Shown here in pieces: positions 23,701-49,500 of a stretch of DNA of 60,303 nt (positions within the stretch are counted from its first letter, which is position 1; every line of letters begins with the position of its first letter). The stretch lies in assembly GCF_000003605.2 (NCBI RefSeq), contig NW_003109081.1, forward strand, positions 115,118-175,420, written 5' to 3'. Under the pieces are notes generated by a model. The model had not been told where the DNA came from. It saw only the letters and a program-made list of their open reading frames with translations, and made no database searches. Source of the stretch: Saccoglossus kowalevskii (taxonomy: Eukaryota > Hemichordata > Enteropneusta > Harrimaniidae). A program made the position numbers and the translations under genes.

Positions 23701-24364
23701 CAAAAGCGTATTAGGTCTAGGCATTGTCAAAGAGCATCTATTGTAAAACAGGTCTTTTTAGCTAGCATGTTATTTTAGCTAATTTGTAATTTCGCTAATT
23801 CAAGATGTCGCTAATTTAAAATAACCTATATTCTCACAATGAGAGTGTTGACACTTTAGCTAAATTAAGATTTAGTTAATTCATGCATGGAGTCAAATTC
23901 GCTAAAATATCATGTAGCTATTTAAACATGTTTTACAGTATGTACCAAGACACCAAGTTTCATAGAAATGGGACAATTACTTCTCGCACTTTCGGTAGAA
24001 AAAGCGGTAATTTTTTTTATACAAAGACTCCAATTGTTTGCTTTACACAAAGGTCGCCTGCAGTTATCTAAAGCGGGAATATACAACTTGAATTGGGGAG
24101 GGGGAGGGTGAGGGTTAGGCTTATGGGGGTACAAATGGAACTCCAAAATTTAAACTCAAATGAGGAATTCCAGTTCAATAAAGATTATTTATATATTATT
24201 GTAAGGTCAAACAGAGGTCACTCACTTCCCGTTGCTTTGACTGCTGGCCATTCTTCTTGCGTGTATCTGATGTCTTCGTATTCGACGCCGGCTAAAGCGA
24301 ATAGTACTCTGATTGGCTCGCCAAAACCTCGACTGTTAAAATAATGTAATTTGTAGGAAGGCAT
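20758..24364 (-). CDS. Sigma-class glutathione S-transferase A, complete, four exons
   Basis: Exons are 24364-24226 (ATG), 22866-22658, 22002-21892 and 20922-20758 (stop); all have GT..AG borders and phases 1, 0, 0. The product is 207 residues, the usual sigma GST length. The thioredoxin-like N-domain shows MPSYKLHYFNSRG with catalytic Tyr8, EEWP with Trp39, PFGTVPCLEVDG and [10 protein letters not shown] (glutathione contact). The helical C-domain follows and ends WIKKRPQTDS. At positions 14-15 it has Phe-Gly (RGFGEP) where B and C have Arg-Ala. Unlike B, C and D, the segment across NEYGFAGKNN is continuous, so one intron is missing. Soluble glutathione transferase or prostaglandin-isomerase-like activity is the family role. 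The introns (22867-24225, 22003-22657, 20923-21891) hold no gene I recognise. Confidence 0.93.
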
Positions 24365-24831
24365 GGTCACGTCACGATGTGTATAGCAGGTCTGTGTGAA
24401 AACTGTAGCGTTGTACTGTACCACTGGTGTTCGCTAGTTGAACTGAGCTCAAACAGATCATTGGGTCACGTGATGTCATTAAACGGTAACTAAAGGTCAT
24501 GCCGTGCAGCAACCTTGCCATATTCAGTCAAGGTCACGTGCAGATTTGAACTAAAACGAAGAAACATGCACATTTTTTTAATGTTCAACCTTTCAATACA
24601 ATAATGCTACATAAGATCATTTAAATAAAGTGAATTGGCAACGTCACAGCTATAGCACTGTGCCATGATGAGTCAGCAATATTCATTGTGTATCCATTTC
24701 AATACGTTGTGTGGCAGCTGCACTATTAAAGTCAATATACCAGCATGAGTCAGCAAAATGAATATTTCTTGCAACTGGTATGCTGTATCAGTCCGGGTTC
24801 CTTGGGTTAAGTCGTGTGAGGGAACGGAACA
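24365..24831. other. Upstream region of GST A
   Basis: About 470 bases between the GST A start codon and the third sulfotransferase-region copy, so the promoter should lie here or within that copy. Two GGTCACGTG-type E-boxes (near 24463 and 24531) and TGAGTCAGCAA motifs (near 24669 and 24746, AP-1/antioxidant-response-like) are visible. Their function is not shown. Confidence 0.4.
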
Positions 24832-24855
24832 ATAGTGTGACGTCTTAATCATGGT

Positions 24856-25189
24856 TTAAAACGATATACCGGTACATTCAGTGACGGCTTCGATAATGGC
24901 AGACTTGTTGAATCGATATGCAAACACGTCTGACGTGTTGAATTCAGGGGTATTGCATTGGGACAGTGAATTGCATTGCTGCAAAAATATCGAATAGGGT
25001 TTGTTTGTGTAATCCGCACTTATCTAATAGCAGTGTCACCTTCGGCGAGTACATGGCCGACTTCGTTCGTGAGTACGCCTTATCCTTCATCAGAGAATTC
25101 GAATCGTTTGATGCGCCATCCAAAACACTAGAGTGATTGACCTCTCTCGATTCATAGTGCAAGCTCAGCATATATTTGACATCGAAATC
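24856..25189 (-). pseudogene. Frameshifted third copy of the 112-codon frame
   Basis: Content matches 5067-5402 and 17101-17441 (LHYESREVNHSS, DGASNDSNS, CGLHKQTLFDI). A five-base loss before TTCACTGTCCC shifts the frame. Confidence 0.55.
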
Positions 25190-25631
25190 GTATCACTACA
25201 CTTTGAACACTCTCTCGTATTCGTTTCACTGTGTTTATATATTATAATTTGTTGCAATAGATACCGGCCGCTCACTGAAATAAGCAAGGGCTACACGTTA
25301 TTCGGCAAACTGTTCGCAGCAAACCTAACTTACTCGTCTTAAGCGCCTGTCAATCAGGTGGCGCCAGAGCACACTACAAGTATTTTGCGAAGCTACAACC
25401 GATTTAGATAAATGGTTGAATTAATTCCTAGAACCGCTATAATGCAATTGACATACGACACGTAATGCTATTTGTAGAAATGTCGCTGCTTGTATTAATT
25501 AAATGACCACCATGGCGTTTGTTTCTTTGTATAGTATCATTATGTTTCCTAAATATCATACATAATTAATTGCTTGCAGCGAGATGATTTTCTGCTATCA
25601 GTTATTAAAAACGACTATTGTTGTTACATAC

Positions 25632-25818
25632 CTCCATGAGGTTTTTGTGATCTCCAATACATGTCGGCCTGTGTAACCAGATTTGTAACTCAATATCATA
25701 TACACTCCCATATATAGCAAAATAATTGATATAGTAGTGACCGCAATACATCGTTTAGTTGTCCTACATACAATACAATAACTTGTGTTTAACAATTGTT
25801 CCAAATCAACATCTTCAT
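25632..25818 (-). pseudogene. Orphan sulfotransferase membrane-anchor exon
   Basis: Encodes the same anchor as the two sulfotransferase genes (AVTTISIILLYMGVYMIL), with the same phase-2 donor GTATGT. Its frame is undamaged, yet no catalytic exon follows within this copy: downstream on the minus strand lies GST A. It is a non-functional leftover unless it splices to something outside its own duplicate. Confidence 0.75.
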
Positions 25819-26452
25819 CTTTTCAATAGTTATCACCAATTATGTAATATAAGAACAGAACGTCAGCAGATTGTTGTCATCATTAAAATACTACATTACC
25901 TGGTTTGCATTTTGCCAGTAACACCAAGGAATTAAACATGAATCGAACGAGCAACCCAATGATGTCAGTGTGTTCTATATGATGATGACTGGTGAGCATG
26001 GGCGACGGTATCTCATGTATGTACAACCTGTACATTTTGTATGTAATAATACTCTAAACGTGTTTTCTCATGTTAGTATAGGATAACAAACAAAAGACAA
26101 TAATACCCGAAATTCATCGACGTTCCGGACAGAAGAATACAGAAAGAAGAATATAGAAAATCAAAACATGCAACTAGAATGGAATAAATCATGTACATGG
26201 GAAATGACTTTTACAAAATGGCAGTCCTATTTTTAAGGGTTGTACAGTTACCTGATCGGTTTGCCTGGTATTTATCGGCAAGTGTGCAATGGGATGTGTA
26301 CGAGGAACTGTACGGATGTATCATTTGATGGTTACGGCACGAAAACAGTAATAATTTTACGTTACAATGATTCATCTATGGACAGGAAACTGATGTTAAC
26401 CGCCTTATCTTCTTATATTCTCCGTACTTCTAGCCGCCATGCGTGCTCTATG

Positions 26453-27025
26453 TCAGCAACCTTTATTTTATGTTTTTGTTATATTACCTCAAACCCTGCA
26501 TATAGAAGTGTGCATGGAATCATGGGAAGAAACTGTGTGCATTGCCGTGTGATAACTATCATCAAGGTGATTGACAGGTTGTCAGGATTCTTTATTTTAT
26601 GTTTTTGCCATATTATCTCAAACCCTGCAAATAGAAGTATGCATGGAATCATGGGAAGAAACTGTGTGCATTGCCGTGTGATAACTGTCATAAAGGTGAT
26701 TGACAGGTTGTCAGGATTCTTTATTTTATGTTTTTGCCATATTATCTCAAACCCTGCAAATAGAAGTATGCATGGAATCATGGGAAGAAACTGTGTGCAT
26801 TGCCGTGTGATAACTATCATCAAGGTGATTGACAGGTTGTCAGGATCCTTTATTTTATGTTTTTGCCATATTACCTCAAACCCTGCAAATAGAAGTATGC
26901 ATGGAATCATGGGAAGAAACTGTGTGCATTGCCGTATGATAACTGTCATAAAGTTGATTGACAGGTTGTCAGGATCCTTTATTTTATTTGTTTGCCATAT
27001 TACCTCAAACCCTGTAAATAGAAGT
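26453..27025 (+). repeat. 129-bp tandem repeat, third array (about 4.4 units)
   Basis: Unit starts fall at 26453, 26582, 26711, 26840 and 26969, exactly 129 apart; the middle units are nearly identical. Since 129 is a multiple of three, the array stays open on both strands: 322 codons on plus (26240-27208) and 249 on minus (26479-27228). The three arrays have 2.4, 1.3 and 4.4 units. A repeat is the safer reading than a gene, as neither frame is kept in the other copies. Confidence 0.9.
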
Positions 27026-27230
27026 GTGATTGACAAGTCATACTCGTTTACAACTCTGGAAGAGCAATTGGAATCTACCAGATGGGCTTGTGATTTACAT
27101 AACAAAGGATGTTTACCACCTACTGGCATGATTATGATAGGCTCATATGGTAACCCAGGTGGTGTCTCTGAATTCGGGCCATTTATGTCTATAAATAGGC
27201 AAGACTGAGGACAGTTGGGGGCCATCATTT

Positions 27231-27956
27231 CATCATGAGAGGTATTAAAGCCAGGATCTTTAACTTGATATTTTGGTGTATGTGTATTTAAGTTACTATT
27301 GCCTTGTCTACCCCATTCTAGCAGTGAAATAACCCCCTGTCCAGTGTGAGATCCCTCTCAATAGCAATACGCAGGCTTTACACTGTGACGCTCAATACTC
27401 TACTACATTGTGCACTATCTATTCAGACACTAGCGATACAGGGTCATTGCAATGTCTGGTTATATTGAACGACTCCCAACTACTATTTTACATGCGTTAT
27501 AGCTCGATATAATCGACTACACATCGACTACACATTGCCTTTTCAAATGTGCAATAGCGTGGTGTCAATCGTTGTCTTACGGAAACGAAAGACATAACGG
27601 GATAGGTAATAATTTTAGGCGATTCGGGGTACGGTGTCAATGAAATACAGGTACATTCATCTATAAAAGTTTATGTATTTACGAAAAGCTTTTTAGGTAT
27701 ACGAGATCCAGCTCGTAGAATAATAAAGTATCAATGTTTTTCATTTGTAGGTTTTTCTTTTCAGATTTATTTATTACTAATTTTTTCCGTCTTTTTTTTT
27801 ATTTCTCGAATTTCCAATTCTCATATTCTTTAAATATTATTTTTTATAATTTAGTTTTTCAATTGTTATTTCTATATATATAGATTTTGAGAACAAGGCT
27901 ATGAAATTCTGTTTTTTATTATTCTGTATGATAGAATATTTTTGCAACACTTGGCG
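27231..27956. other. Intergenic, no feature recognised
   Basis: Low-complexity T-rich DNA toward its right end (27740-27900). No gene, repeat partner or splice structure was found. Confidence 0.5.
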
Positions 27957-28605
27957 CGCCGTAGCGCAACTGTTTTTCGTCGGTGGTGGCGCTATTAATA
28001 TCCCCACATCGCTCGTGTACGAAGCTCATGGTAACTTACGTCTTTATTTATTTATCCCTGCATGTAAAATCGACAATGATATCAACTGTGAAAAAAACAC
28101 GTAAATATTACTCAGTAATATTTCTGTAACTGGTACAGTATTTTTTAAAGATTATTCAACACATTTTGTGCACGTTACGATTTTAACACGACGAAGGAGG
28201 AAATATAAATCGCATAAACACTAAAAACCGATTTTGTTTAGTGTTAATTACCATTTTATGCAATATTAGAGAAATTACAATGCCTTGAATTCCAGAGCAC
28301 ATTTCTGGACGATTTTCATAAATAATGGCCCCGTTGTCCTTCATTTATTAGCATCTGCGTCATTGAAGTCGCGCGTTGACGTTAACAAGTAACTTTTATG
28401 GTCGTTATATGTTTTTATATCAAAAAGAAGAACTAATTTATAACTACGTATAACTTATATGTAAGTCTACCTTGTATTTATTATTTACTTTTTATTTTCA
28501 AGCACGGTTAAAATTCAAAACAGGCTTGAATAAAGTGAGTTATGCAGCTTACAGTCTGAAAGTTGTCACTTACCTGAACACCGTAACGTGGCGCCCTCAT
28601 AGAAT
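27957..28605 (+). repeat. Dispersed repeat R3, copy 2
   Basis: Partner of 10395-10885 and longer by an internal block of about 120 bases (around 28260-28390). It starts near GTAGCGCAACTG..TTCGTCGGTGGTGGCGCTAT and ends near CCCTCATAGAATAG. Confidence 0.8.
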
Positions 28606-30309
28606 AGTTCAGCCGTTTCCTTCGAAATAGAGAGAACTGGATCAATAACATGTGCTTAAAATTGTATGGGGATGTTATGCAATGAGTTCACCACGCATCC
28701 CGCATGTGTTATTCCGGGGTGTTATTTAACTAGAAAACAAATTTCCACAATTTTATAAACATAAATAAACATCATCTACTAGCGTCATAATTCTAGGGTG
28801 TAGTAAAAGTTTCAAAAGGCAAGAAATAATATTTTTACAAATTATTTTCATAAACCATATCAAACTGTACTATTTAAACAAACAGACGGTCACGTGACTG
28901 CTGAGGGAATAAATCGTTTATTGAAGATTAAAATGAGTACTGTGAGGAATTAAAAGGAATACCACGATTATATGACATGAGAAACATAACAGTCGTAATC
29001 ATCTTACACAACTTTTTTTCTTTTAAATGCCTGTTTTTGCATTTTTATTGGGATATGTTGTTCGTGTTTACTTTAGAATGCAGACATTTGACGAAAATCG
29101 CGGATAAAGTATTGTTCGTTTATACCACATCTGCAATGTCTAAAAAAGACAGAAATATGAAGAGTGCCTGCTGAGAAGTACTAATTTAATTGATAATGAT
29201 AATTTTGTTGTAGAATTTGAACAAAAATAATTCACTAATTTGCATATCAATAGATGAGTTGCTGCATATATTTTGGTCATGAAATCTTCTGTGACTAATG
29301 TTTTTGATTTCCAGTAAAATTCTGACCATTGTTTATAATTTATTTCACACCTGTGTGATTTTTTTAATTATTTAAATACATGCAAATGTAGTAACAATAT
29401 GGATTGTTAATTTTGACAACTGTTTAAATTATGTGCATTTATAATACAGCTCTGAAATGTTGATATCGTATTTAATATAAAAAGTTTATTTTCAATAACG
29501 TGTCAAGAAATCTCCTTACTTAGTAAATAAATTATATATAGGATCACATGATTAACTTTTCACCCACAATTGCAAAGCGATCTGAGTTGAAAATTCATTC
29601 AAGATCCGACAAGATACCAGAAACATTCCGACGTCGTGATAACGCACACATGGAGTCGAATATAGGTCAGTTTTTCAGCTGTTTTTAAACTCAATCGATA
29701 ACACTAGCGAGTTAATAGCCTTCAGAATTGCACATTTGATATTTTCCCGGAAAACGTGGGACAGGTCAGGGTTAGATTCGCAGTTTTTACAATGCTAGAC
29801 ATTTCAATATTTCCGTATTATGCTATAGTCAATTGATAGCTGACAGTCGAAATAATTACATCCGTACTGTTTATTATATCATGTGTCATTACTATATTAA
29901 AACAGTACAACGAGGCCGCCAACTATAATGTCTAATATCTATCTAGCTATGGACTCATAGCAGTAGAATAACCAGACATTGGATGAATACTTAATGAGAA
30001 GTGCATGCATAACGTGCGTATCTCCACAGTACAAGACAGATTGAAAATGTATATCACGTGATAGTTAATGACGTCACATATTCATCCGACCATTTTTTCA
30101 TTGTACGCGCTGCCAGATTTTTTTTACGCAGCTTCCGAGTTTACATACATCCCAATAACAATTGTGGAAAAATGGTTTGTTTTGTCAAGCTCACATGTTT
30201 GTTTTGTCAAGCTCACAGAACGTCATAATATATACAATAATATGTAAATGTATTCCTGTTTCTGCCCAAAATGTTGGTCAAGATGTCCATAAGTACATAC
30301 CCATATTAG
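28606..30309. other. Intergenic, no feature recognised
   Basis: AT-rich sequence with scattered short open frames, none with recognisable content. A direct duplication of GTTTGTTTTGTCAAGCTCACA occurs in tandem near 30175-30220. Confidence 0.5.
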
Positions 30310-30690
30310 TATAATATCGCCGAAACTCATATAACATCGCTGGTACTCATATAATTTCGCCGATATTCGAATAACACCGCCGATACGCGTATAACATTGC
30401 TGATACACGTATATTATCGCCGATACTCGTATAACATCGCTGATACTCGTATAATATCGCCGATACTCATATAACATCGCTGATACTCGTATAATATCGC
30501 TGATACTCGTATACCATCGCTGATACTCGTATAATATCGCTGATACTCGTATAACATCGCTTATACTAGTATAATATCGCTGATACTCGTATACCATCGC
30601 TGATACTCGTATAATATCGCTGATACTCGTATAACATCGCTGATACTCATGACTCGTATATTATCGCCGATACTCGTACAACACCCACGA
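30310..30690. repeat. 20-bp minisatellite
   Basis: About nineteen copies of a 20-base unit of the form ATAAYATCGCTGATACTCGT, with variants ACC and AAC/AAT in a partly alternating pattern. The period is not a multiple of three; the minus-strand frame of 124 codons across it is a by-product (three units per 20 residues). There are no spacers, so it is not a CRISPR array. Confidence 0.93.
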
Positions 30691-38490
<7,800 letters not shown>

Positions 38491-39142
38491 CCTTCCAATC
38501 GTTAGAGTTAGTAGTCCAGAAATCCGGAAATGTTGTGACGTAATACGTTTGTGGCTGTAGACGCGAGAGGGCGTTTCGATGTCGGCGACTTTTGAACTCG
38601 GAAACTGCCGCAATGTTTTTCTTCGGTTAAGCCCCCATATAGCCACATTGATGTTCAATAACTATTTCTATTTTGTTCAATGATAATTAATGCTCGTCGG
38701 TAGTCCATTGAAATAGCGCCGTATGAAGGGAACTTTTCACCAAACTCAGGTTTCTCAACAGACTTGCTACCAGTACTCCACACAAACCAGAAACTGGGAA
38801 ATATTTCCTACCAAGCGTCAACAACAAGATAAACTATTTTCTAAATGCGGCATGTATTGTTATGGTGATATGTGATTATAAATATGTATTTTCTCACAAT
38901 GCGGGACGTTTTTAGTGATACGTTGTAATTCCCTTTGTGCCACCATATCACATACGCACCCCGGTATTTTAATAATGTAATATGTAAATTGCTGAAACTA
39001 GAATTTGCTGAGTGGTTGAAGTGTACATCAGCCGAAATGCAGGCAATATATCTATATTATAACAGAATTATATATATCTTGGAGTTGTTTATTTTAGTAG
39101 TTGTGTTTTTATATGTGATGTGAATATTATGTGAAGAGAAGA

Positions 39143-39148
39143 AATAAA
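39143..39148 (+). terminator. Candidate polyadenylation signal of GST B
   Basis: AATAAA about 650 bases after the stop; no nearer canonical hexamer was noticed. Confidence 0.4.
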
Positions 39149-39239
39149 GTATCAGGTCCGAATATTGGGATAAATATTGTTGTTTGTTTACCACATCCAG
39201 TCAATCATAAATGAAATCGACTCAAGCATCAATGGCACC

Positions 39240-39430
39240 GGCACAGGTGAGGGGCGGTCGTCCCCTCGAAAAAAATGTTGGAAGGAGGAACGTCGCCCCC
39301 TCAAATCAAGCTGAAACCCTTGTATGTCAGCAAAATTTGCCTCTCAAAATGCAGGAAATAGCGTTTGAGATTTCAAAATTGAGCAGATCTCGCCTCCATG
39401 CAAACATTTTGCGTCGCCTCTGAGCATGTA
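39240..39430 (+). repeat. G-rich dispersed repeat R1, internally shortened copy
   Basis: GGCGGTCGTCCCCTCGAAAA, then GTCAGCAAAATTTGCCTCTC, AAAATGCAGGAAATAGCGTT, then GAGCAGATCTCGCC and CGTCGCCTCTG. The middle part seen at 51195-51460 (GGGGGA..TGCCCCCGGACC) is absent. Confidence 0.8.
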
Positions 39431-41308
39431 AGAAAAAATCGGCAAAACGGATCTTACAATGTTATTATGATGTAGTGTAAATAATGTCACTCTAATACAA
39501 CATCCACACAGGTAACACAATTATTATAAATTGCACCTATAGTCATTTGCATATACATATACCTATGCCATAGAACAAAGTAATTTGAATACAATTTACT
39601 CCGTGATATAAGTTTGTACACTAATTATTTTAATTTGTTGCCCGTTGCTCACGACTAGTGATGTTTTGGTATGGTTGACACTTATAAGGACTACTTCGAA
39701 AGGCACACCAGTATGAAATTAATTCATTTTCAATACAGTCTAAACAGATTTCAAAATATCCTTTACCCGGACCCAGACCCACACACCTATTCTCATGGAT
39801 ACACTATCTATACATTGCAATTGATCGGCGTATTTGTGGTTGTGTGTGTCTAAATTTTAGTTTGAAATAACCATTACGTATTTTCTTCTGATTAAAGGAT
39901 TTGTTTTATAAATTACAATATGATATTTCAGGCAGTCCTTACTCATTTTACATTTGCATAATAATGAGTCTAATTCGCTGACTGAATATAAACATCATAA
40001 CATGACCCATACTCGAAGTTTTACGTTCAAATCTGACGACGTGTCTGACCTGTCAAGTTACCAACTCCCTCAGATAATGTGCTTCCACGGGAAACAAACC
40101 TAATAAATACGTATACAGATTTACATCAATTGTTTTCCCTGCCATACTTTATTACTTGCAATGTGACTTCCTACGTAAATTTTTCTGCAATTAACTCGAA
40201 GTTTACATTTTAAACTAAATTGCTTTAGTACGTTATTGGAACGTTGCAGACAGGCAGCCGAGTCTGTGATTCTGATTTTGTTTGTTATGTGTTATTCCAC
40301 TGAAACCCGTATAACCAATGATAGTATTACACGGTGACCTCCCATGGAGGAAGTTAATAGTGAGATTATTGCTTCCTATAAACACAATTTTTTTTATTTA
40401 AAAGTAGTACATGCTTTCTCTGACACAGCAACACTGTTATTGTTATCTATAGAGAAACGTCTGTCAATAAAATGATACATTCAATATAAGGTTACATCGA
40501 AGGTTACTATTACCATTTTGGCGTTAACTAAACACAACATTTGTTTGCATTAATTTTGACGTGTAAGCATCTCTAAATAAAACCACTACTAGCAAAGACA
40601 AGTAACTAAAATTTAAAACATTTAAAACTTACTTAAAACAGTTTAGTTCCAGAATATGGTCGTGTGTGCCTAAAATTGCACATTTTCAGCTTTAATGAGT
40701 TGAATATTTCCAAAATAATCGCATACACCAGCAGTAAACACAATTAAGTCCAATTTTAGAGACCGTCCCAATATTTCGCTGCTTGATTTATTAGTACACC
40801 TGATTTGAACATCTGCGAAAGCACGTAGTAAATAAGTATATACATGGAATAGTATCAGGCCTAACTGATTGGAATTGGTGAGTTCAGATGGAAAGACACG
40901 CCGGTAATCAGCAGCCCATTCACCAACGTATGTATTAATCGATCGAGGTCAGCGTATTGACCTTATTGACCTTAATGCAAACACTAAAACTGTAAACTCA
41001 TCTTAGTTATTCCATGGTTATTCGTACAAACTCTTGGTAAGATAAATTTGAAAGAGTTCTGGTGTAAACAAATTGTTATTAAGCTTTTAGTTGTAGAACT
41101 GTGTTCATGTGAGTGTTGCTTTTAAGATTACACTGACGCATGGATCGAATATCAGGATATATTTTATTAATCATGCATGGCCTACATGTTGAACTTCACC
41201 GACGTAAAACTGCTGACTCATTGTTTGAGTTAAATCCTTTAAAAAAGCCGTTGAAATCTGCTCTGCTGTTAGTACTACCCTTGACATCGCCAGTTTATAA
41301 ACGATTGA

Positions 41309-46532
<5,224 letters not shown>

Positions 46533-49500
46533 TATTGGTCGAAACCCCTTCTAAAAAGAATCATCATCTGTAATAGACTTCTGGGATTTTTACTTGTAGC
46601 GGTTCTTTTTCACTAGTTGATTGACCTATTTAACTCAAGCGTGAGAGTAGCAGTCTTAGCCATGGAAATTGTTGATGTCAATGATGTTTCAAGGTCATCA
46701 TGCTATAAGCATATAGAGTCTAAAATAAACACTACATCAATACAGCAATGCTCATGGCCAAGTTCATACCGGTCAAATGCAGTTGGGAAATTAAGATACC
46801 CAATCAATGTTTATTTCGATGCATGGACGGGAACAGTCCTATTATCGGGAAGTTGAACTTGATATATGTATAAACTTTTAGGTTCATTTTCTATTCTATA
46901 AATTTCCATAATCCCATAATCTGGGTATTCTCCGAGTTGTTCTGCTGAATGTTGTTTTGGGTGGATTAAATATAAGCTACTTTGCAGTAAGTTCGTGAAG
47001 AGAAGTTTTCAATCTTGGCAATTCGTTGTCAAAGAACACATTCGATGAATAAACTGTATTTTACTATAAGATGATGAATATTGTGTTGTTATGACCGTTG
47101 TTGCATATTTACGATGAACAAGATTGTAACAATGTATATCAAATGCCAATCCATTTACTCAGTTTTCACAATAGCTACTATAAGTACTGAAACAAAAATA
47201 CTACTAAGCACATTCTCTATTTACGAAGACGTACTATCTGATAAGAACCAGTGTAGTATTTAGCAAGAACAATGCACGTGCGAGCTGCCCCATGGAAATA
47301 CGAATCTATAGCTTCAAACACAACATACATCATTACAACTAATTATCATAGTTTCCCGTCAATGTATATTTCACTAATTGACTCTGACGACTCAGCAGCT
47401 ATGACCACAAACTTCGATAGCAGGCATTATTCGCATTTACTAGTAAGGCACTTTTCCTTTGCTCCTAGCAAAGAGGTTGTTATCAAACGATCCAAGTGGA
47501 GAATACAACAAGCTGTGCTGAAAAAAAAGAAAGAAATAAAAACCCGAATAATGACGAGAATAAAAAACTCTAGAAATCTGCACCGGTCACATACTCGAAC
47601 GCACCTGCGGGAGGGTGGGGAGTATCAACTCTCGCTATGCATGTAAGGGGAGTTGTAAATCTACGAGTATGCTTACTGCATTGAACACATAGTGATGTTA
47701 TGTAAAATTCGTAAATACCCTGCTTAATAGCTACCTTCGAAATAAAACTGAATGAAATGAGTGTAAAACACAAAGCTAAATGCTCCATGGCAACGCGTAG
47801 ACTGACGAAAATCTGTCAAATTACACACAAGCCACCGCGGTATGCGGGGAGCGCCCTCTAGGGACAATGTAAACATCCAATTCCTGCTATACTGCGTACA
47901 GGAAGGTAATTTCATTCGTGCGCTGCCCTGATAGTTCTAAGCCAAAATTCTATGGCTGGCAAGTTTGCAGTATCAATCTCTGCTTCGGTATAACCCGGTT
48001 ACAGTTGAAACCATGTAAAGTTGATCAACCATTTTTCAATTTGCTGCTCGAATGTAAACGTCTTCTTAAGTTAGATTTTCCTTTTTTTCTGCTAGTTTGC
48101 TCTATGTACTATTTAAAACAACGACACGAGCATTCTTCAATGACATTTTAATTAATGACTGAAACGATACACAAACATTGTTGCACCAATGAAAACATCA
48201 CGCAGTGTTTATCTCACTTCAATTTCCTAGAAGACTACCCGTTTCGCAATTGTCCCCACTTAAAGATGAAATTTATTCGTATTTAAGTTCCTCTTTGTAT
48301 GAACCAAATTTAGCAAACACTGTAGTGAATATTTCACAAAATATTTAGAAACAAAATGTTCGTTGACCTTTAATACGTCAATATTTTGCCATTTAATGGT
48401 CTGACATTGACTTATTCCCTTTTCCATTAACTGAATAAAAAAATGAAGATTGCGAATTCCCATGAGTGCTGATTATCAATTACGCCTTAGCAAAATCCGG
48501 TTCCATAAAACAATTCCGTTTTTTAAAACTCGGCTGGATCCCAGTGGAATTGGTGATTTTCAAACCCTGACCTTGATACGACATTTAAATACAGACTTTA
48601 GTAGAATTCAATTTAGTTTGTCAAAATTGGTTAACGAATTAGTTGGGTCACATTACCTTATGATCATTAGCTGTTATTGTAGCACGTGTCAGCCAATACT
48701 TGTGAATTTGTATTATCTAGTAAATACTCGGGTGTGTGCATTATATAAGACGACATGCTGCCAACACCAGAGCTGTCGACCTGCAACACGATTCTGAATA
48801 CCATGTAAAATGCATTTTACAGGCTTATCCGTGGAGAAAGACAGAGATATATTGCTCTGATTGGTCGAATTGTTTTCAACCGCCATTTTTAATTTTTACA
48901 AGTTATTTGAATATTTATAAACTAAACGTAAATAACATCCGAAAATCACGTGCGTGTCGCATTGTAATAACACGTTGATTTCGCATTTAAGCTTACCTCA
49001 AGATGAGCACGTGTAACCAGAATTTATTACCTTGGATTGGTAAAAATTTCACGAGTAATCAATTCAGTATTTGGCGCAGTGTCACGTTAATTATTTAACG
49101 GCCATCGAGTGTCATAATTTATTATACAAATGAATCCATTCACCATACACAAGTGGGCATAGAAGAGTTCATTAATCGTCGCATCGTTGTTCATTGTCGG
49201 AACACCGTTATTCTATGGTCAAAATGTTCACATGTCTTGTGTCATGCCTGGCTGAAATAACAGAAAGATCCAGATCCAGTCTTCTAATCGGGTAAAAATT
49301 AAAACACCTGCGAAGTGTCAATATATTGACACAGTGTTATTTTTCATGTTTCTCGAAAAATGTAGATAAAATCTCCAAAATTAACCTCTAATATGCCAAT
49401 AAAGGGGATAATCTCGGACTCGATCCAATTGCCATACACACATGTCTCAATATGCAGCCAATGGTTTGGTCACCGCGTACAAACGAGACGAAAATTGTAA

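Larger units (their letters stand above)
24832..27230 (-). repeat. Partial third copy of the sulfotransferase 5' region
   Basis: Same orientation as the right arm and homologous to about 17080-19350. It contains a broken copy of the 112-codon frame, the membrane-anchor exon (25818-25632) and the 129-bp array. It then extends to a GGCTCATATGGTAACC..GGTGGTGTC block (27140-27160) that is also present in the left arm at 3080-3110. It lacks about 400 bases matching 17540-17940 and has no catalytic exon, ending abruptly near 24832 next to the GST A promoter. It is therefore a truncated segmental duplicate. Confidence 0.88.

Noticed and set aside
26240-27208. 322-codon plus-strand frame, with a 249-codon frame on the opposite strand, as genes
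   Set aside because: Both are produced by the 129-base tandem unit (a multiple of three) and neither is kept open in the two related arrays.
30223-30597. 124-codon frame across the 20-bp repeat
   Set aside because: It is a by-product of a minisatellite; it has no start context, and the repetitive product follows the DNA period.
30310-30690. Possible CRISPR array
   Set aside because: Units are contiguous with no unique spacers, and the DNA is eukaryotic.
47272-47646. 124-codon frame between GST C and D
   Set aside because: No recognisable domain, no homolog in the window and no splice or signal features; length is within chance for this much DNA.
48450-48797. 115-codon frame between GST C and D
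   Set aside because: No domain or supporting context.
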